Source: Prosthecobacter sp. (GTDB lineage: Bacteria; Verrucomicrobiota; Verrucomicrobiia; Verrucomicrobiales; Verrucomicrobiaceae). From it: a stretch of DNA of 64,000 bases. Each line of letters starts with the position of its first letter. The stretch's first letter is position 1. The notes beneath the pieces are model-generated. The model was not told where the DNA came from and ran no database searches. It saw only the letters and a program-made list of their open reading frames with translations. The stretch covers positions 62,001 through 126,000 of the forward strand of contig JAFMIR010000005.1 of the NCBI GenBank assembly GCA_017853885.1, written 5' to 3'. Below, in pieces: positions 1 through 9,437 of this stretch. Both the position numbers and the translations under genes were made by a program.

Positions 1-527
1 AGGATGCATGGCTTTTGGAGACGCGTGATCTTGGCCTCATCCCCGAGGCGGAGCGTCTTGCCGCTTCGAAAGGCGCAGCCTTGGCAGAGGCTCTCAAAGA
101 CTGGCCCTTTCACACCATCCTCGATGCCGCCAAACTCGCTGCAAACCGTGCCGAGGCAGTCGAAAAACTTTCACCGCTGCTCAAGCATGAAAATGCCGCT
201 GTGCGCTACTGGGGTGTCATGGGACATCTCATTCGTGGTTCGTCTGATGTGACCGCGTTGGAACCCATGCTTCAAGACCCGAGCGCTAGCGTGCGTATCG
301 CCGCTGCGGAGGCCCTGAGCGATATCGACATCCTGCTCGCCAGCGCAAATGTCGATCAAAGGCCATACATGGAAGCTCTCGAAGCCCTCAATGCTCTCGA
401 TCGCCTGAAGTCCCGCCTAGGTCCGAAAAAAGAAACCTTGCTCGCCCTGCCGGGAAAAGCCCCTCAAGGCGTCGAAAAGCGCCTCAAGGAATACGTCACT
501 CGGCTGATGGAGCACATCCGCGAGTAG
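1..527 (+). CDS. C-terminal part of a HEAT-like repeat protein, probably a sulfatase tail
   Basis: The reading frame is open from the left edge (first full codon at 3), so the start lies outside the window. About 174 residues are visible. They contain HEAT-like helical repeats, for example HENAAVRYWGVMGH and DPSASVRIAAAEAL, followed by a lysine-rich helical end. The opening residues, WLLETRDLGLIPEAE, resemble the segment joining the catalytic domain to a HEAT-type tail in verrucomicrobial and planctomycete sulfatases; that assignment is from family memory, since no catalytic residues are in view. A TTG at 15 could be mistaken for a start but the frame continues upstream of it. It could instead be another HEAT-repeat enzyme. 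Confidence 0.6.
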   Translation, partial: DAWLLETRDLGLIPEAERLAASKGAALAEALKDWPFHTILDAAKLAANRAEAVEKLSPLLKHENAAVRYWGVMGHLIRGSSDVTALEPMLQDPSASVRIAAAEALSDIDILLASANVDQRPYMEALEALNALDRLKSRLGPKKETLLALPGKAPQGVEKRLKEYVTRLMEHIRE

Positions 528-592
528 GCTGAGCCTTTCCTCACGAGCTTTTGCTGGCTTCCATGGTCTTGGTGGCTACCACTCGTGCCCCC

Positions 593-1144
593 ATGCCACG
601 CCTGCTGCTGTTCCTCACCCTTCCTCTCTTCATTGCCGACCAGGTCACGAAGAGTTGGATTGTCGCGAACTTTCCCTCGCCCTTCGATCCGGCGGGCTAT
701 GGTGTTGAGCGTGAGATCATTCCAGGCATCTTTTGGCTGCATCACGCCGCGAATACCGGTGTGGCTTTTGGCATGTTCAATGGAACCGCCTATGCGAATT
801 ACGCCTTCACCTGCGTGTCACTCGCCGCACTCGGCTTCATCATCTTCATGCATCGTAAAGGGGCCTTCCCCGGCTGGATGAGCCGCCTCGCGGTCGCTCT
901 GCTAGTCAGTGGTATCTTTGGCAATCTGACCGACCGTCTCTTTCGGGAGCACGCCTCTGGCCGGCTGTTTCATGGGACTTTTTTCGATGGTTATGTGGTC
1001 GATTTTCTTCGTTTTGATTTCGGTTTCCCACCCTTCAATCCTTGGCCTTCTTTCAATGTCGCCGATTCCTGCGTTGTCTGTGCTGCCATCCTTTTGGCTC
1101 TGAGCACGTTTTTTGAGAAGCCAGTGGATTCGGCTGCTGATTGA
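593..1144 (+). CDS. lspA: Lipoprotein signal peptidase (signal peptidase II)
   Basis: Inner-membrane aspartyl protease that removes signal peptides from diacylglyceryl-modified prolipoproteins. The family signatures are present in order: N-terminal helix with FIADQVTKSW, NTGVAFGMF, then GIFGNLTDRLF carrying the first catalytic aspartate, the VVDFLRFDF segment, and FNVADSCV carrying the second. Four hydrophobic helices can be seen. The chosen ATG gives 183 residues, slightly longer than E. coli LspA; upstream in-frame starts at 563 (ATG) and 551 (TTG) are possible and no clear ribosome binding site separates them. Several lipoproteins elsewhere in the window would be its substrates. Confidence 0.93.
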   Translation: MPRLLLFLTLPLFIADQVTKSWIVANFPSPFDPAGYGVEREIIPGIFWLHHAANTGVAFGMFNGTAYANYAFTCVSLAALGFIIFMHRKGAFPGWMSRLAVALLVSGIFGNLTDRLFREHASGRLFHGTFFDGYVVDFLRFDFGFPPFNPWPSFNVADSCVVCAAILLALSTFFEKPVDSAAD

Positions 1145-1217
1145 GATCAGCCCATGCGAAGGGCTGAAAAGAAATCATCGAGACTCTGAACAGGAGAGTC
1201 TTGATGAAGATGTAGAT

Positions 1218-2603
1218 TCAGTTTGATGTCTTTGGGCTAGCATCGAAGAGCTGGATGAGCGGGTGAATGCGTGCATTCAGCTCCCGCATGGCATGAAGTA
1301 GCGGGGCATAGGGTTCGTAGCGCACATTGAGGATGCCTTTGTTGCTGTCCTTGTTCGAGGCATCGGTCTGCGTGTCTGCAGGATCATTATCCATGTATTT
1401 GAACCAATGCCAGCCGACACAGGTTTTCGATTCAAGCAGAGCCATGGTAAAATGTTGGTAAAAGAGGCCACGGTCCCCCTGAGTCTTCACGAGCCAGCCC
1501 GCACCACTGGAGTTGATCATACCAGCATCAGCTCCTTTGACGTAGAACTCGGAGATGAGACAAGGCTTGCCGGACCATTCGTGCCACTGCTGCAAATGAT
1601 CGCGCTGTGGACTCCAGTGGCCGTAGTAGTTCATGGAGACGGCGTCACACCATCGTCCGGCGGCCTTCCACGCGCCTCGGGCATTCGTAGCCGGCCCATG
1701 AAAGCGGGAACCGAGGCAGAGATGATGAGGCACAACCGCTCGGATGGCTTGGGTCGTGATGCGAAAATAAGTGTCAAACACGTGCTCCACAAATGCGCGC
1801 CGCATCTCGTCCGTGACGACACTTTTGTCCGCGATGAAGCTCCTCGCAGCCTGGCGCATGTAGGCAAAAGCTGGCTTAGAGTCATCTAGCCCGAGCATGC
1901 GGTCGAGCATATCCTTCTCGATGGGCAACTCATTGTCGGAGAAAATACCGATGAGCCATGGATCATCCCTCATTTGTGCCAACCGCTCACGGCATTGGTC
2001 CAGACAGTGTTGTTCAAAATCGGGATGGAAGACGGGAAGGCAACGCTCCGCGTAGCCCGTGTGCCCAGACTCTGCGTGTGTGAGATGAAGCTTTTTGCCG
2101 AAAGTGCTCATGAGGCTGAGGGTTACCGTGTAAGGCATGGGTGACGGTGCCTTCCGGATGGCTTCGTGATCGGAGAAGCCGCCGATGCCAGTGAAACGAT
2201 GGATGCGAAGCAGGTCGAGCGTGTCTCGCGCCCAAGCCTCAATGGAGGCAAAGCGCTTCTGAAAAGGCTCTTGAGCCGTGAGCTTCGTTTGAGGCTTCAC
2301 GCTGCACAGGCCGGCGAAGATGAAGCGACCGCCCTCCGGATCGATCATCCACCATCGCTCCCCGATTTTCTTGACGCGAAAGAAGCCGGTGGGCTCTTGC
2401 CGATCCATCTTCAGCCCGCCAAAGCGAGTGTAGGCGCTGGGTAGTGGCGGCTGGATGCCTGCGCTGTCTAACACGCGTGTCTCACGCGCTTTCCAATCGC
2501 TGCTGATACTTGCCTTGGCGTCAATGGAACGCGTTGGTTGGCCGCTGGCGGGTGTAACCCAGCACATCAGCAGGACCATGGAGATGCGTGCGTGGAACGT
2601 CAT
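1218..2603 (-). CDS. Exported glycoside hydrolase, clan GH-A / agarase-like
   Basis: 461 residues beginning with a signal peptide (about residues 1-21, ending ASG-Q). The segment FFRVKKIGERWWMIDPEGG followed by FIFAGL is the N-terminal pattern of agarase- and beta-galactosidase-like TIM barrels of the GH50/GH5 type. Two acidic residues fit the acid/base and nucleophile roles of clan GH-A: the glutamate in GIFSDNELP and the one in PCLISEFYVKG near the C-terminal end of the barrel. VGWHWFKYMDND also fits a sugar-binding strand. The substrate cannot be told from sequence. It is convergent with lspA and divergent from the Gfo/Idh/MocA gene at 2703. Confidence 0.72.
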   Translation of the reverse strand: MTFHARISMVLLMCWVTPASGQPTRSIDAKASISSDWKARETRVLDSAGIQPPLPSAYTRFGGLKMDRQEPTGFFRVKKIGERWWMIDPEGGRFIFAGLCSVKPQTKLTAQEPFQKRFASIEAWARDTLDLLRIHRFTGIGGFSDHEAIRKAPSPMPYTVTLSLMSTFGKKLHLTHAESGHTGYAERCLPVFHPDFEQHCLDQCRERLAQMRDDPWLIGIFSDNELPIEKDMLDRMLGLDDSKPAFAYMRQAARSFIADKSVVTDEMRRAFVEHVFDTYFRITTQAIRAVVPHHLCLGSRFHGPATNARGAWKAAGRWCDAVSMNYYGHWSPQRDHLQQWHEWSGKPCLISEFYVKGADAGMINSSGAGWLVKTQGDRGLFYQHFTMALLESKTCVGWHWFKYMDNDPADTQTDASNKDSNKGILNVRYEPYAPLLHAMRELNARIHPLIQLFDASPKTSN

Positions 2604-2702
2604 GACTGAGTGGCAGTGTTGTGTGGAGCGTGGCGGAGGGTCAAGAATCGATTTGTGATGGCAGGCGCAAGCATCGCACGTGGGCGGCGTAGGTTCCCTC
2701 GC

Positions 2703-3674
2703 ATGATCTTCCGCATCCTACTCGCTCTTGCCGCCTTTACGCTCACCGCCGCCGCGCAAAACATCCGCGCTGGCATCATCGGCCTCGACACTTCGCACGC
2801 CATCGCCTTCACCAAGACTTGCAACACCCATCCGCAGAAGCCGGAGGTCATGGGTCTGCGCATTGTCGCGGCCTATGCGCAGGGTTCGAAGGACATCGAA
2901 TCGAGCACCAAGCGAGTGCCGGAATACATCGAGCAGGTGAAAAAGCTCGGCGTCGAGATCGTGCCAAGCATCGACGTGCTGCTCGACAAGGTGGACGTGG
3001 TCTTCCTCGAATCGAATGATGGCCGCCCGCATTTGGAGCAGTTGCTTCCCTGCCTCGAAGCCCACAAACCGGTCTTCATCGACAAGCCGATCGCTGGCAC
3101 GTTGGTCGATGCGATCAAGATTTTCGACGCCGCGAAGAAATCTGGCATCCCGGTCTTCTCGTCATCGTCGCTGCGTTTTGGCAAAGCCACGCAAGCGGTG
3201 CGCAATGGCAGCATTGGCAAGGTCAAAACCGCCGAGACCGGTAGCCCGGCGAGCCTTGAGGAGCATCACCCCGATCTCTTTTGGTATGGCATTCACGGCG
3301 TGGAGTCGCTTTACACGATCATGGGCACCGGTTGTCAGAGCGTGAAGCGTGGCAAAACGGCCGACGGAATGATCACCGTCACCGGAACCTGGGAAGGTGG
3401 ACGCATCGGAACCTTCACCGAGCGCAAAGGCTACGGCGGCAAGGCTGTGGGAGAAAAAGGCGAAGACGTCGAGGTGGGCAAATACGAGGGCTATGATCCT
3501 TTGCTCTTCTCCATCGCGCATTTCTTCCGCACCGGTGTGATGCCCGTGACACCGGAGGAGACCCTTGAAATCTACGCTTTCATGGAAGCAGCCGACGAGA
3601 GCAAGCGTCGCAACGGTGCCGAGGTGAGTCTCAAAGAGGTCATGAATAAGGCTCTCGCCGAGGCGCGGAAGTGA
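2703..3674 (+). CDS. Exported Gfo/Idh/MocA-family oxidoreductase
   Basis: About 323 residues with a signal peptide (MIFRILLALAAFTLTAAA) followed at once by the Rossmann start IRAGIIGLDTSHA. The NAD(P)-binding fold continues with VVFLESNDGRPH and the diagnostic KPVFIDKPIAGT, whose lysine matches the EKP/DKP motif of the family. The C-terminal half has the alpha/beta dimerisation domain. Translation from 2610 would add a basic leader before the signal peptide, so the ATG at 2703 is preferred. Exported members of this family are frequent in Planctomycetes and Verrucomicrobia, where they are linked to sugar turnover; no substrate can be given here. Confidence 0.85.
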   Translation: MIFRILLALAAFTLTAAAQNIRAGIIGLDTSHAIAFTKTCNTHPQKPEVMGLRIVAAYAQGSKDIESSTKRVPEYIEQVKKLGVEIVPSIDVLLDKVDVVFLESNDGRPHLEQLLPCLEAHKPVFIDKPIAGTLVDAIKIFDAAKKSGIPVFSSSSLRFGKATQAVRNGSIGKVKTAETGSPASLEEHHPDLFWYGIHGVESLYTIMGTGCQSVKRGKTADGMITVTGTWEGGRIGTFTERKGYGGKAVGEKGEDVEVGKYEGYDPLLFSIAHFFRTGVMPVTPEETLEIYAFMEAADESKRRNGAEVSLKEVMNKALAEARK

Positions 3675-3690
3675 TCGAATGACAAACAAA

Positions 3691-3719
3691 ACGCCGCCCT
3701 GGGATGACCAGAGCGGCGT
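3691..3719. terminator. Putative bidirectional terminator hairpin
   Basis: Inverted repeat ACGCCGC ... GCGGCGT with a 15-base loop region, flanked by AAAA on the left and CTT on the right. It lies in the 72 bases between two convergent genes, where a shared terminator is expected. The T-tract is short on the plus side, so strength is uncertain. Confidence 0.5.
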
Positions 3720-3746
3720 CTTGAGCGAACGACCTCAACCAAAAGA

Positions 3747-5864
3747 TCAGAACGAAATTTGCACGCCGGCCATGAAGGTGCGAGGGGCACCGGGGGCGAC
3801 GATATGTTGATTCAAGGAGCCGGTGTAGAAGGTGCTGTCGAAGAGATTGTCCACGTCGAGGCTGAAGCGGACGTTCTTCGTGGCCTGCCAGTAGGCGAGG
3901 GCGCGCACGGTGGCATAGTCTGGTAAGTCAAAAGTGCCTGCGTCATTGCCTGTGCGCTCGCCAACATAGGACACGCCACCGCCGACACCGAGTCGGCCAT
4001 ATTTGCCGAGATCAAACTCTTGCACGGCGAGCATGTTGGCGGTGATGCTGGGAATGTTCAGCAGCGCTGAGCCGGTGGCGAAAGCCTCGCTCTCGTCGAT
4101 CTTCGCATGCTGATAGGTGGCGCTGGCGGAGAGGCGGAAGCTGCTGGTGAGGTTGCCATTCAGATCGAACTCGACGCCGCGGCTGTTGACCTGACCGCCG
4201 TTGATCATGAAGTTGCCAAGCGGGTCGGCGGGATCAAAACGCAGCACGTTGCGCTTCTGAATGTCGAACAGCGAGAGGGACGCGCCCCAGCGGCCATCCT
4301 TCTGTTGGTAGCGTGCGCCGATTTCAACGGCGCGACCGACTTCCGGCGAGAAAGGGCTGAGCGAGGAGTCGCTGCCGAAGTTCGGGCGGAAGGATTGGCT
4401 GTAGCTGGCGAAGGCGCTCCACTCGTCGGTGGGCAGCCAGGTGAGGCCGACGCGTGGCGTCCATGCGCCCTGCTCCTGGGTGATGTTGCGGTTGTTGGCA
4501 CGATCATAGAGAATCTGCTGGAAGCTGTCGTACCGGCCGCCGAGCAGCAGTTTCCAGTGCTTGCCGAAGGAGATCTGGTCCTGCAGGAAGAAAGCAAGCC
4601 CCTGACTTTTTTCGGTGCGGTTGAAAGTGGTGCCAAGGGCTGGTTTGGGTTGGCCGTAGATGGGATTGGCGATGAGCAGGTTCGTGGCGTAATTCCCACT
4701 GAGGAGGATCTGATCGAGCTCAAACCAATATGATTCGCTGCCTGCCAAGATGCTGTGTTCAAGAAAACCTGTGGTGAATTTTCCTGCCACTTCTGCTTGG
4801 ATGGACCAATCGGTGCTGTCGTAGTCGCGAAAGCGGTAGCGGCGTCGCATTTCGGTGCCGCCGGCCACCACATCGCGTGTCTCGCTGGAAAAGCCGTTGA
4901 GTCGGTTAATTTTGTGCGAGACACCGAGCCGGAAGAACCAGTCGTCGTTGAACTCATGAGTAAGGCGAATCTGATTCGTGTAGTTCTTGATCTGGATTGG
5001 CGAATCTCCTGGTTCACCGTAGAAGCGTTCTATCGGCACGCTGCCGAGGCCAAGATTGATAGCCGGGATGCCGCGATCAAACATCACCTCGCTCACAAGA
5101 AACTCACCACTATAATCGAGTGTGGTGTCCTCGGTGAGTTTCCACGTAAAGGCGGGAGCATAGAGTTGGCGGCTGCTACCGACGAAGTCACGAAAGCTGT
5201 TCGCATCCTCGTAAGCGTAGTTGAAGCGGTAGGCGAAGTTATCCGTGAGCGGTCCGGTGCTGTCGAAAGTATGCCGGAAGGTGTCAAAACTGCCCGCGAG
5301 GCTCTGCAACGAGTGTTTTGATTCCCACTGGGGCTTTTTGGTTACGACATTGATCGTGCCGCCCGGATCGCCCGCGCCAAAAAGCGCCGCGGTGGGGCCT
5401 TTGAGAAACTCGATGGCTTCAATGTTCGCCGCGTCGCGCGGCGCATTGAAGCCGCGATTCGCAGCAAACCCGTTCAGCATGTAGCCGATGCCGGAATTGT
5501 TCGACTCGCCAGCAAAGCCACGGATGGCGTAGTTTTCCCACAAGCCGCCGAAGGGCTGCTGCTGGCTCACGCCACTGACATAATCGAAGCTGTCCTGCAT
5601 GCGCACCGCAGTGATATCTTGAATTTGCTGACGGGACATGACGCGGATGTTTTGCGGTAGCTCGCGGTTCGGGATGTTCGTCCGGGAGCCGCCAAAACTC
5701 TGCGGAATGAAAAACGCCTTCTCAGCATCCGCGGTGATGACCACTTCACCGAGTTCCTCGACTTTTCTTTCAGCAGGCTTGGGAGCGGCAGGTTGCTGCG
5801 CCATTGTGGGCAGTGAGCTAGTGAGGAGAAGCAGGGCGGCGAGAAAAAATTGACGTGGTTTCAT
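3747..5864 (-). CDS. TonB-dependent receptor, siderophore/metallophore type
   Basis: 705-residue outer-membrane receptor. A signal peptide (residues 1-22, ending TMA-Q) is followed by a TonB-box-like EVVITAD, then a plug domain with the family motif [18 protein letters not shown], and a 22-strand barrel ending in phenylalanine (VQISF), the usual outer-membrane insertion signal. Start at 5864 is chosen because the residues before this ATG do not belong to the signal peptide. The barrel looks like the FhuA/FecA-type siderophore group. Its promoter region holds the TGCAA-N5-TTGCA palindrome, shared with the divergent COG0523 GTPase, so I infer that it imports a zinc or other metal chelate under metal limitation. 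Iron-siderophore uptake is the main alternative. Confidence 0.88.
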   Translation of the reverse strand: MKPRQFFLAALLLLTSSLPTMAQQPAAPKPAERKVEELGEVVITADAEKAFFIPQSFGGSRTNIPNRELPQNIRVMSRQQIQDITAVRMQDSFDYVSGVSQQQPFGGLWENYAIRGFAGESNNSGIGYMLNGFAANRGFNAPRDAANIEAIEFLKGPTAALFGAGDPGGTINVVTKKPQWESKHSLQSLAGSFDTFRHTFDSTGPLTDNFAYRFNYAYEDANSFRDFVGSSRQLYAPAFTWKLTEDTTLDYSGEFLVSEVMFDRGIPAINLGLGSVPIERFYGEPGDSPIQIKNYTNQIRLTHEFNDDWFFRLGVSHKINRLNGFSSETRDVVAGGTEMRRRYRFRDYDSTDWSIQAEVAGKFTTGFLEHSILAGSESYWFELDQILLSGNYATNLLIANPIYGQPKPALGTTFNRTEKSQGLAFFLQDQISFGKHWKLLLGGRYDSFQQILYDRANNRNITQEQGAWTPRVGLTWLPTDEWSAFASYSQSFRPNFGSDSSLSPFSPEVGRAVEIGARYQQKDGRWGASLSLFDIQKRNVLRFDPADPLGNFMINGGQVNSRGVEFDLNGNLTSSFRLSASATYQHAKIDESEAFATGSALLNIPSITANMLAVQEFDLGKYGRLGVGGGVSYVGERTGNDAGTFDLPDYATVRALAYWQATKNVRFSLDVDNLFDSTFYTGSLNQHIVAPGAPRTFMAGVQISF

Positions 5865-5886
5865 GGCAAATCGTGCCCACCTAAAA

Positions 5887-5928
5887 AGCAAACAACTTGT
5901 TTTTGCAATCTATTTGCATAAAATGCGA
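5887..5928. promoter_or_regulatory. Candidate metal-responsive operator (Zur/Fur-like), divergent promoter
   Basis: Exact palindrome TGCAA-TCTAT-TTGCA at 5904-5918, in the 175 bases between the TonB receptor and the COG0523 GTPase at 6040. A weaker copy with the same 5-5-5 geometry, AGCAA-ACAAC-TTGTT, is at 5887-5901. A further half-site TGCGA at 5924 continues the 10-base period, suggesting overlapping dimers. The 15-base size fits the Fur superfamily. Identical bases TGCAATCTATTTGC recur at 18108 between another COG0523 GTPase and a FeoB-like gene. Binding by Zur or Fur is an inference. Confidence 0.6.
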
Positions 5929-6039
5929 ATGTGTCCGTCTGGACATTACAGTCAGATCGTCTCGTCGACCGCTTTGAAGTCGCCGGCCAAGAAGCCGCGC
6001 AACTCGCTCAACGCTACATGCAGGCGCGCTGAATCCCCC

Positions 6040-7261
<1,222 letters not shown>

Positions 7262-7272
<11 letters not shown>

Positions 7273-7526
7273 GAGAAGCTATCGAACACACGCTTCACAA
7301 CTTCGCCGAGCACGACATCCTCACCTGCCCGCTGTGTGGTGAGAGCCATGTTTGTCTTTGCAATCGCGCCACCGAGTGCCCCTGCGCCCGGGTGAACCTC
7401 ACGCGGGATGAGTCCGAGTGGATCGGCTGGCAGACAGGCAACGAGTGCGTGTGCATTCCCTGCCTCTTGAAGCTCCGCGAGCAGGCGCGGCTTGCTTTGC
7501 AGCCATCGGGCGGGAACCTGCCCTGA
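7262..7526 (+). pseudogene. Cysteine-rich CWC-like small protein, apparently frameshifted at its start
   Basis: A frame ending at TGA 7524-7526 encodes about 83 residues with paired cysteines: CPLCG, CLC, CPC and CVCIPC, with WIGWQTG between, resembling the cysteine-rich CWC family of putative zinc-binding proteins. This frame has no ATG, GTG or TTG before the Cys-rich part and begins after a stop at 7239. An ATG at 7262, overlapping the end of the COG0523 gene as in a coupled operon, opens the right protein only if one base near 7274 is removed (M-Q-R-K then E-A-I-E). Either a one-base insertion or a sequencing error has broken it. The Cys pattern makes chance reading unlikely. Confidence 0.55.
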
Positions 7527-7531
7527 AACAC

Positions 7532-7565
7532 AAAAGCCGCGCTGCATGGAGCAGACGCGGCTTTT
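7532..7565. terminator. Rho-independent terminator, bidirectional
   Basis: Perfect 10-base inverted repeat AAAAGCCGCG ... CGCGGCTTTT with a 14-base loop, ending in T-runs on both strands. It lies between the convergent COG0523/CWC unit and smtA, so it can serve both. Confidence 0.8.
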
Positions 7566-7599
7566 GGGGAAAAGCGGATCAGCGGGGCGAGCCCGGAGA

Positions 7600-7767
7600 T
7601 CAGCCGTGGCAGTGGCAGGAGTTCTGGCAGCAACCTTCGCCGGACTTGTGACCGTCGGCGCAGGCCTCGCTGCAGAAGTCTTGGCCGTTCTTTTGGACGT
7701 GGTGGCCTTCACGGACTTCGCATTGGCAGTCAGGGCAGGCGCATTTGGAGGAGGTGGTAGTGCTCAT
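7600..7767 (-). CDS. smtA: Bacterial metallothionein, SmtA type
   Basis: 55-residue cytoplasmic protein that sequesters zinc (and cadmium). It contains ten cysteines: KCACPDCQCEV at residues 8-18, then FCSEACADGH at 31-40, and CCQNSCHCHG at the end, with histidines at 22, 23, 40, 52 and 54. The spacing follows cyanobacterial SmtA almost exactly, including the CSEACADGH zinc-finger part that gives the site of slow exchange and the CHCHG end. It is divergent from smtB with the SmtB-type operator between, the classical smt arrangement, so it should be derepressed by excess zinc. Metallothioneins of this class are uncommon outside cyanobacteria and pseudomonads. Confidence 0.95.
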   Translation of the reverse strand: MSTTTSSKCACPDCQCEVREGHHVQKNGQDFCSEACADGHKSGEGCCQNSCHCHG

Positions 7768-7774
7768 AGGCACC

Positions 7775-7800
7775 AATATATGAACATACGCTCAGATATT
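7775..7800. promoter_or_regulatory. SmtB-type operator between smtA and smtB
   Basis: Imperfect inverted repeat AATATATGA - 8 bases - TCAGATATT (8 of 9 positions paired). The half-sites closely match the ATGAACA ... TCAGATATT sequence of the cyanobacterial smt operator. It lies 7 bases upstream of smtA and 43 upstream of smtB, so apo-SmtB bound here would repress smtA and probably itself. Confidence 0.82.
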
Positions 7801-7843
7801 GGTCAATTGCTATTTCCTGCGCTTCATGAACCATCGCCTGCCT

Positions 7844-8221
7844 ATGCCCGCCCGCGCCAAATCCGCCAAAAAAACTGCTCCAGACGTTTGCACGGAGCAT
7901 CACGCCCCGGCGAGCCACCCCGACGCGAAAATCCCGCCGCTCACCCTCGTAGAATCCCAGCGTATGGGCGAGTTCTTCGCCGTGCTGGCCGATCCCACCC
8001 GCCTTCGTCTGGTTTCCCTGCTCGCCTCCGATGAATTCTGCGTGTGCGACCTCGCCAGCTCCCTGTCGATGACGGAATCCGCCATCTCCCATCAACTCCG
8101 CGCCCTGCGAGCCGCCCGCCTCGTCAGTTACCGCAAAGAAGGCCGCCAGGTCTTTTACCGCCTCCACGACCACCACGTGCTGGAGCTCTACCAGACCGTC
8201 CGGGAGCATTTGGAGGAGTAG
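7844..8221 (+). CDS. smtB: ArsR/SmtB-family zinc-responsive repressor
   Basis: 125 residues. The winged-helix core includes [13 protein letters not shown], the recognition helix [17 protein letters not shown] and the wing [12 protein letters not shown]. The alpha-5 zinc site is complete: D-x-H-x10-H-x-x-E in the segment starting DHHVLELYQ and ending EHLEE. The alpha-3N site is also present, with Cys and His near the N-terminus (CTEHH) and FCVCDLA in the alpha-3 helix. Both sites match SmtB, with an extra cysteine as in CadC/ArsR. Start 7844 gives SmtB-like length; 7826 is an alternative. Zinc binding should release it from the operator at 7775. Confidence 0.95.
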   Translation: MPARAKSAKKTAPDVCTEHHAPASHPDAKIPPLTLVESQRMGEFFAVLADPTRLRLVSLLASDEFCVCDLASSLSMTESAISHQLRALRAARLVSYRKEGRQVFYRLHDHHVLELYQTVREHLEE

Positions 8222-8224
8222 GCC

Positions 8225-8797
8225 TCAGCTATCCTGAGCACGCCCGGTCGTGTGCTTCTTCATCCACCGCTTCGCGCACTCGCTCTGCTCGCGGGTTTCC
8301 AGGCAGCACTTCCGCCGTGCCCGAATCCACTGCACCGGATCCGCCTTCGCCGGGATGAAGCCCGCCTTTGCACACCACGCGACGATGAACTGCCCCGTCC
8401 GGCCGCAACCCGCCACGCAATGCACCACCACCGCCTCGCGGGCCGCGTGATGCAGGTCCATCAAGCTCACAAACTGCTCGATCTGTGCATCCGTCGGCAC
8501 GCCGTAGTCCGGCACATGGATGTGATGATACACAAACTGCTCCGGCACATCGCGCCGGTTGTCGAACTCGCAGCAGTTCACCACCGCCCGGATGTTCTGC
8601 TCCTCATAAATCTCAAACACATACGGATCAGGCCACCACGACGCCGCAATGACACCCTCCACGATCCAGGTGAAGGGTTCGGTGCGTTCAGGCTGACCTC
8701 GTTCAGGCCAATACCAAGGGCGAATGGGTTGCGGCATGCGTTTGAGACTTCTCATGCACGTTGATCTCGGCGAGTTCAAGCCTGTGCAGGCTTTCAC
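8225..8797 (-). CDS. Cys-based protein phosphatase (dual-specificity / PTP-like)
   Basis: 190 residues. The catalytic P-loop is VVVHCVAGCGRTGQ, fitting HC-x5-R(T/S), and the upstream segment HIHVPDYGVPTDAQIE holds the aspartate expected for the general acid. It is a small cytoplasmic phosphatase of the cyclin-phosphatase/archaeal PTP type; the substrate could be a phosphoprotein or a phosphorylated small molecule. A GTG at 8797 overlaps the dcd stop by four bases, which suggests translational coupling; ATGs at 8755 or 8737 would give a shorter protein that keeps the domain. It converges with smtB with three bases between stops. Confidence 0.82.
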   Translation of the reverse strand: MKACTGLNSPRSTCMRSLKRMPQPIRPWYWPERGQPERTEPFTWIVEGVIAASWWPDPYVFEIYEEQNIRAVVNCCEFDNRRDVPEQFVYHHIHVPDYGVPTDAQIEQFVSLMDLHHAAREAVVVHCVAGCGRTGQFIVAWCAKAGFIPAKADPVQWIRARRKCCLETREQSECAKRWMKKHTTGRAQDS

Positions 8798-9378
8798 ACC
8801 TTCGGCAGCGTGATGCGCTGCTTTTGGTCCTGATATTTTCCGGTGCGTTTGCGATACGAGGTGGCACAGGGCTCGCCGCGGAAGAAGAGCATCTGCACGA
8901 TGCCTTCGTCGGCATAGATGCGGCAGTCGGCCGCGGAGGAATTGGAGAATTCGAGCGTGAGATGGCCGCTCCAGCCTGCCTCGGCCGGAGTGACATTCGC
9001 GATGATGCCGCAGCGGGCGTAGGTGCTCTTGCCGACACAGATGGCGGCGACATCGGCAGGCAGGCTGAGCTTTTCCACGGCGACGCCGAGGCCATAGCTG
9101 TTCGCCGGCAGGATGAAGTAGCGACCGTGCGCATCGCTTTCGAGCGGCACCTTTTCGAGATTGCGCGGCTGGAAGCGCTTCGGGTCCACGACGGTGCCGG
9201 GGATGTGTCGGAAGACTTTGAACTCGCGGGGTGAAAGCCGCAGATCGTAACCAAAACTGCTCAAGCCATAGGAGAGTACCTGCGGGCCATCTTTGAGCTG
9301 GCGCACGAGTTGCGGCTCAAACGGAAGGATCATGCCACGGCGGGCGAGTTCGGTGATTTGGCAGTCATTGAGAATCAT
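8794..9378 (-). CDS. dcd: dCTP deaminase
   Basis: 194 residues. Deaminates dCTP to dUTP (the bifunctional forms go to dUMP) in pyrimidine deoxynucleotide synthesis. Key segments are SYGLSSFGYDLRLSP at the N-terminus, VGKSTYARCGIIANVTPAE with the substrate-binding Ser/Arg and catalytic glutamate, and GHLTLEFSN. Length is typical of Dcd. It is the first gene of a two-gene unit with the phosphatase downstream. Its ATG lies only 17 bases from the palindrome at 9395, so it may share metal control with the divergent operon, which would be unusual for this enzyme. Confidence 0.95.
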   Translation of the reverse strand: MILNDCQITELARRGMILPFEPQLVRQLKDGPQVLSYGLSSFGYDLRLSPREFKVFRHIPGTVVDPKRFQPRNLEKVPLESDAHGRYFILPANSYGLGVAVEKLSLPADVAAICVGKSTYARCGIIANVTPAEAGWSGHLTLEFSNSSAADCRIYADEGIVQMLFFRGEPCATSYRKRTGKYQDQKQRITLPKV

Positions 9379-9394
9379 GGCGTGACTCTTTTAA

Positions 9395-9409
9395 TGCAAC
9401 ATACTTGCA
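9395..9409. promoter_or_regulatory. Candidate metal-responsive operator (Zur/Fur-like), divergent promoter
   Basis: Exact palindrome TGCAA-CATAC-TTGCA, the same 5-5-5 form as at 5904. It lies in the 59 bases between dcd and the eight-gene operon that starts at 9438, 29 bases from the first ATG. Confidence 0.6.
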
Positions 9410-9437
9410 ATACAACCAAAGAGGCTCAACATGCCCC

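Noticed and set aside
5931..6032. Possible 33-codon GTG-started frame before the COG0523 gene
   Set aside because: It has an amphipathic look and follows the operator, but there is no ribosome site and no recognisable family. Too short to support.
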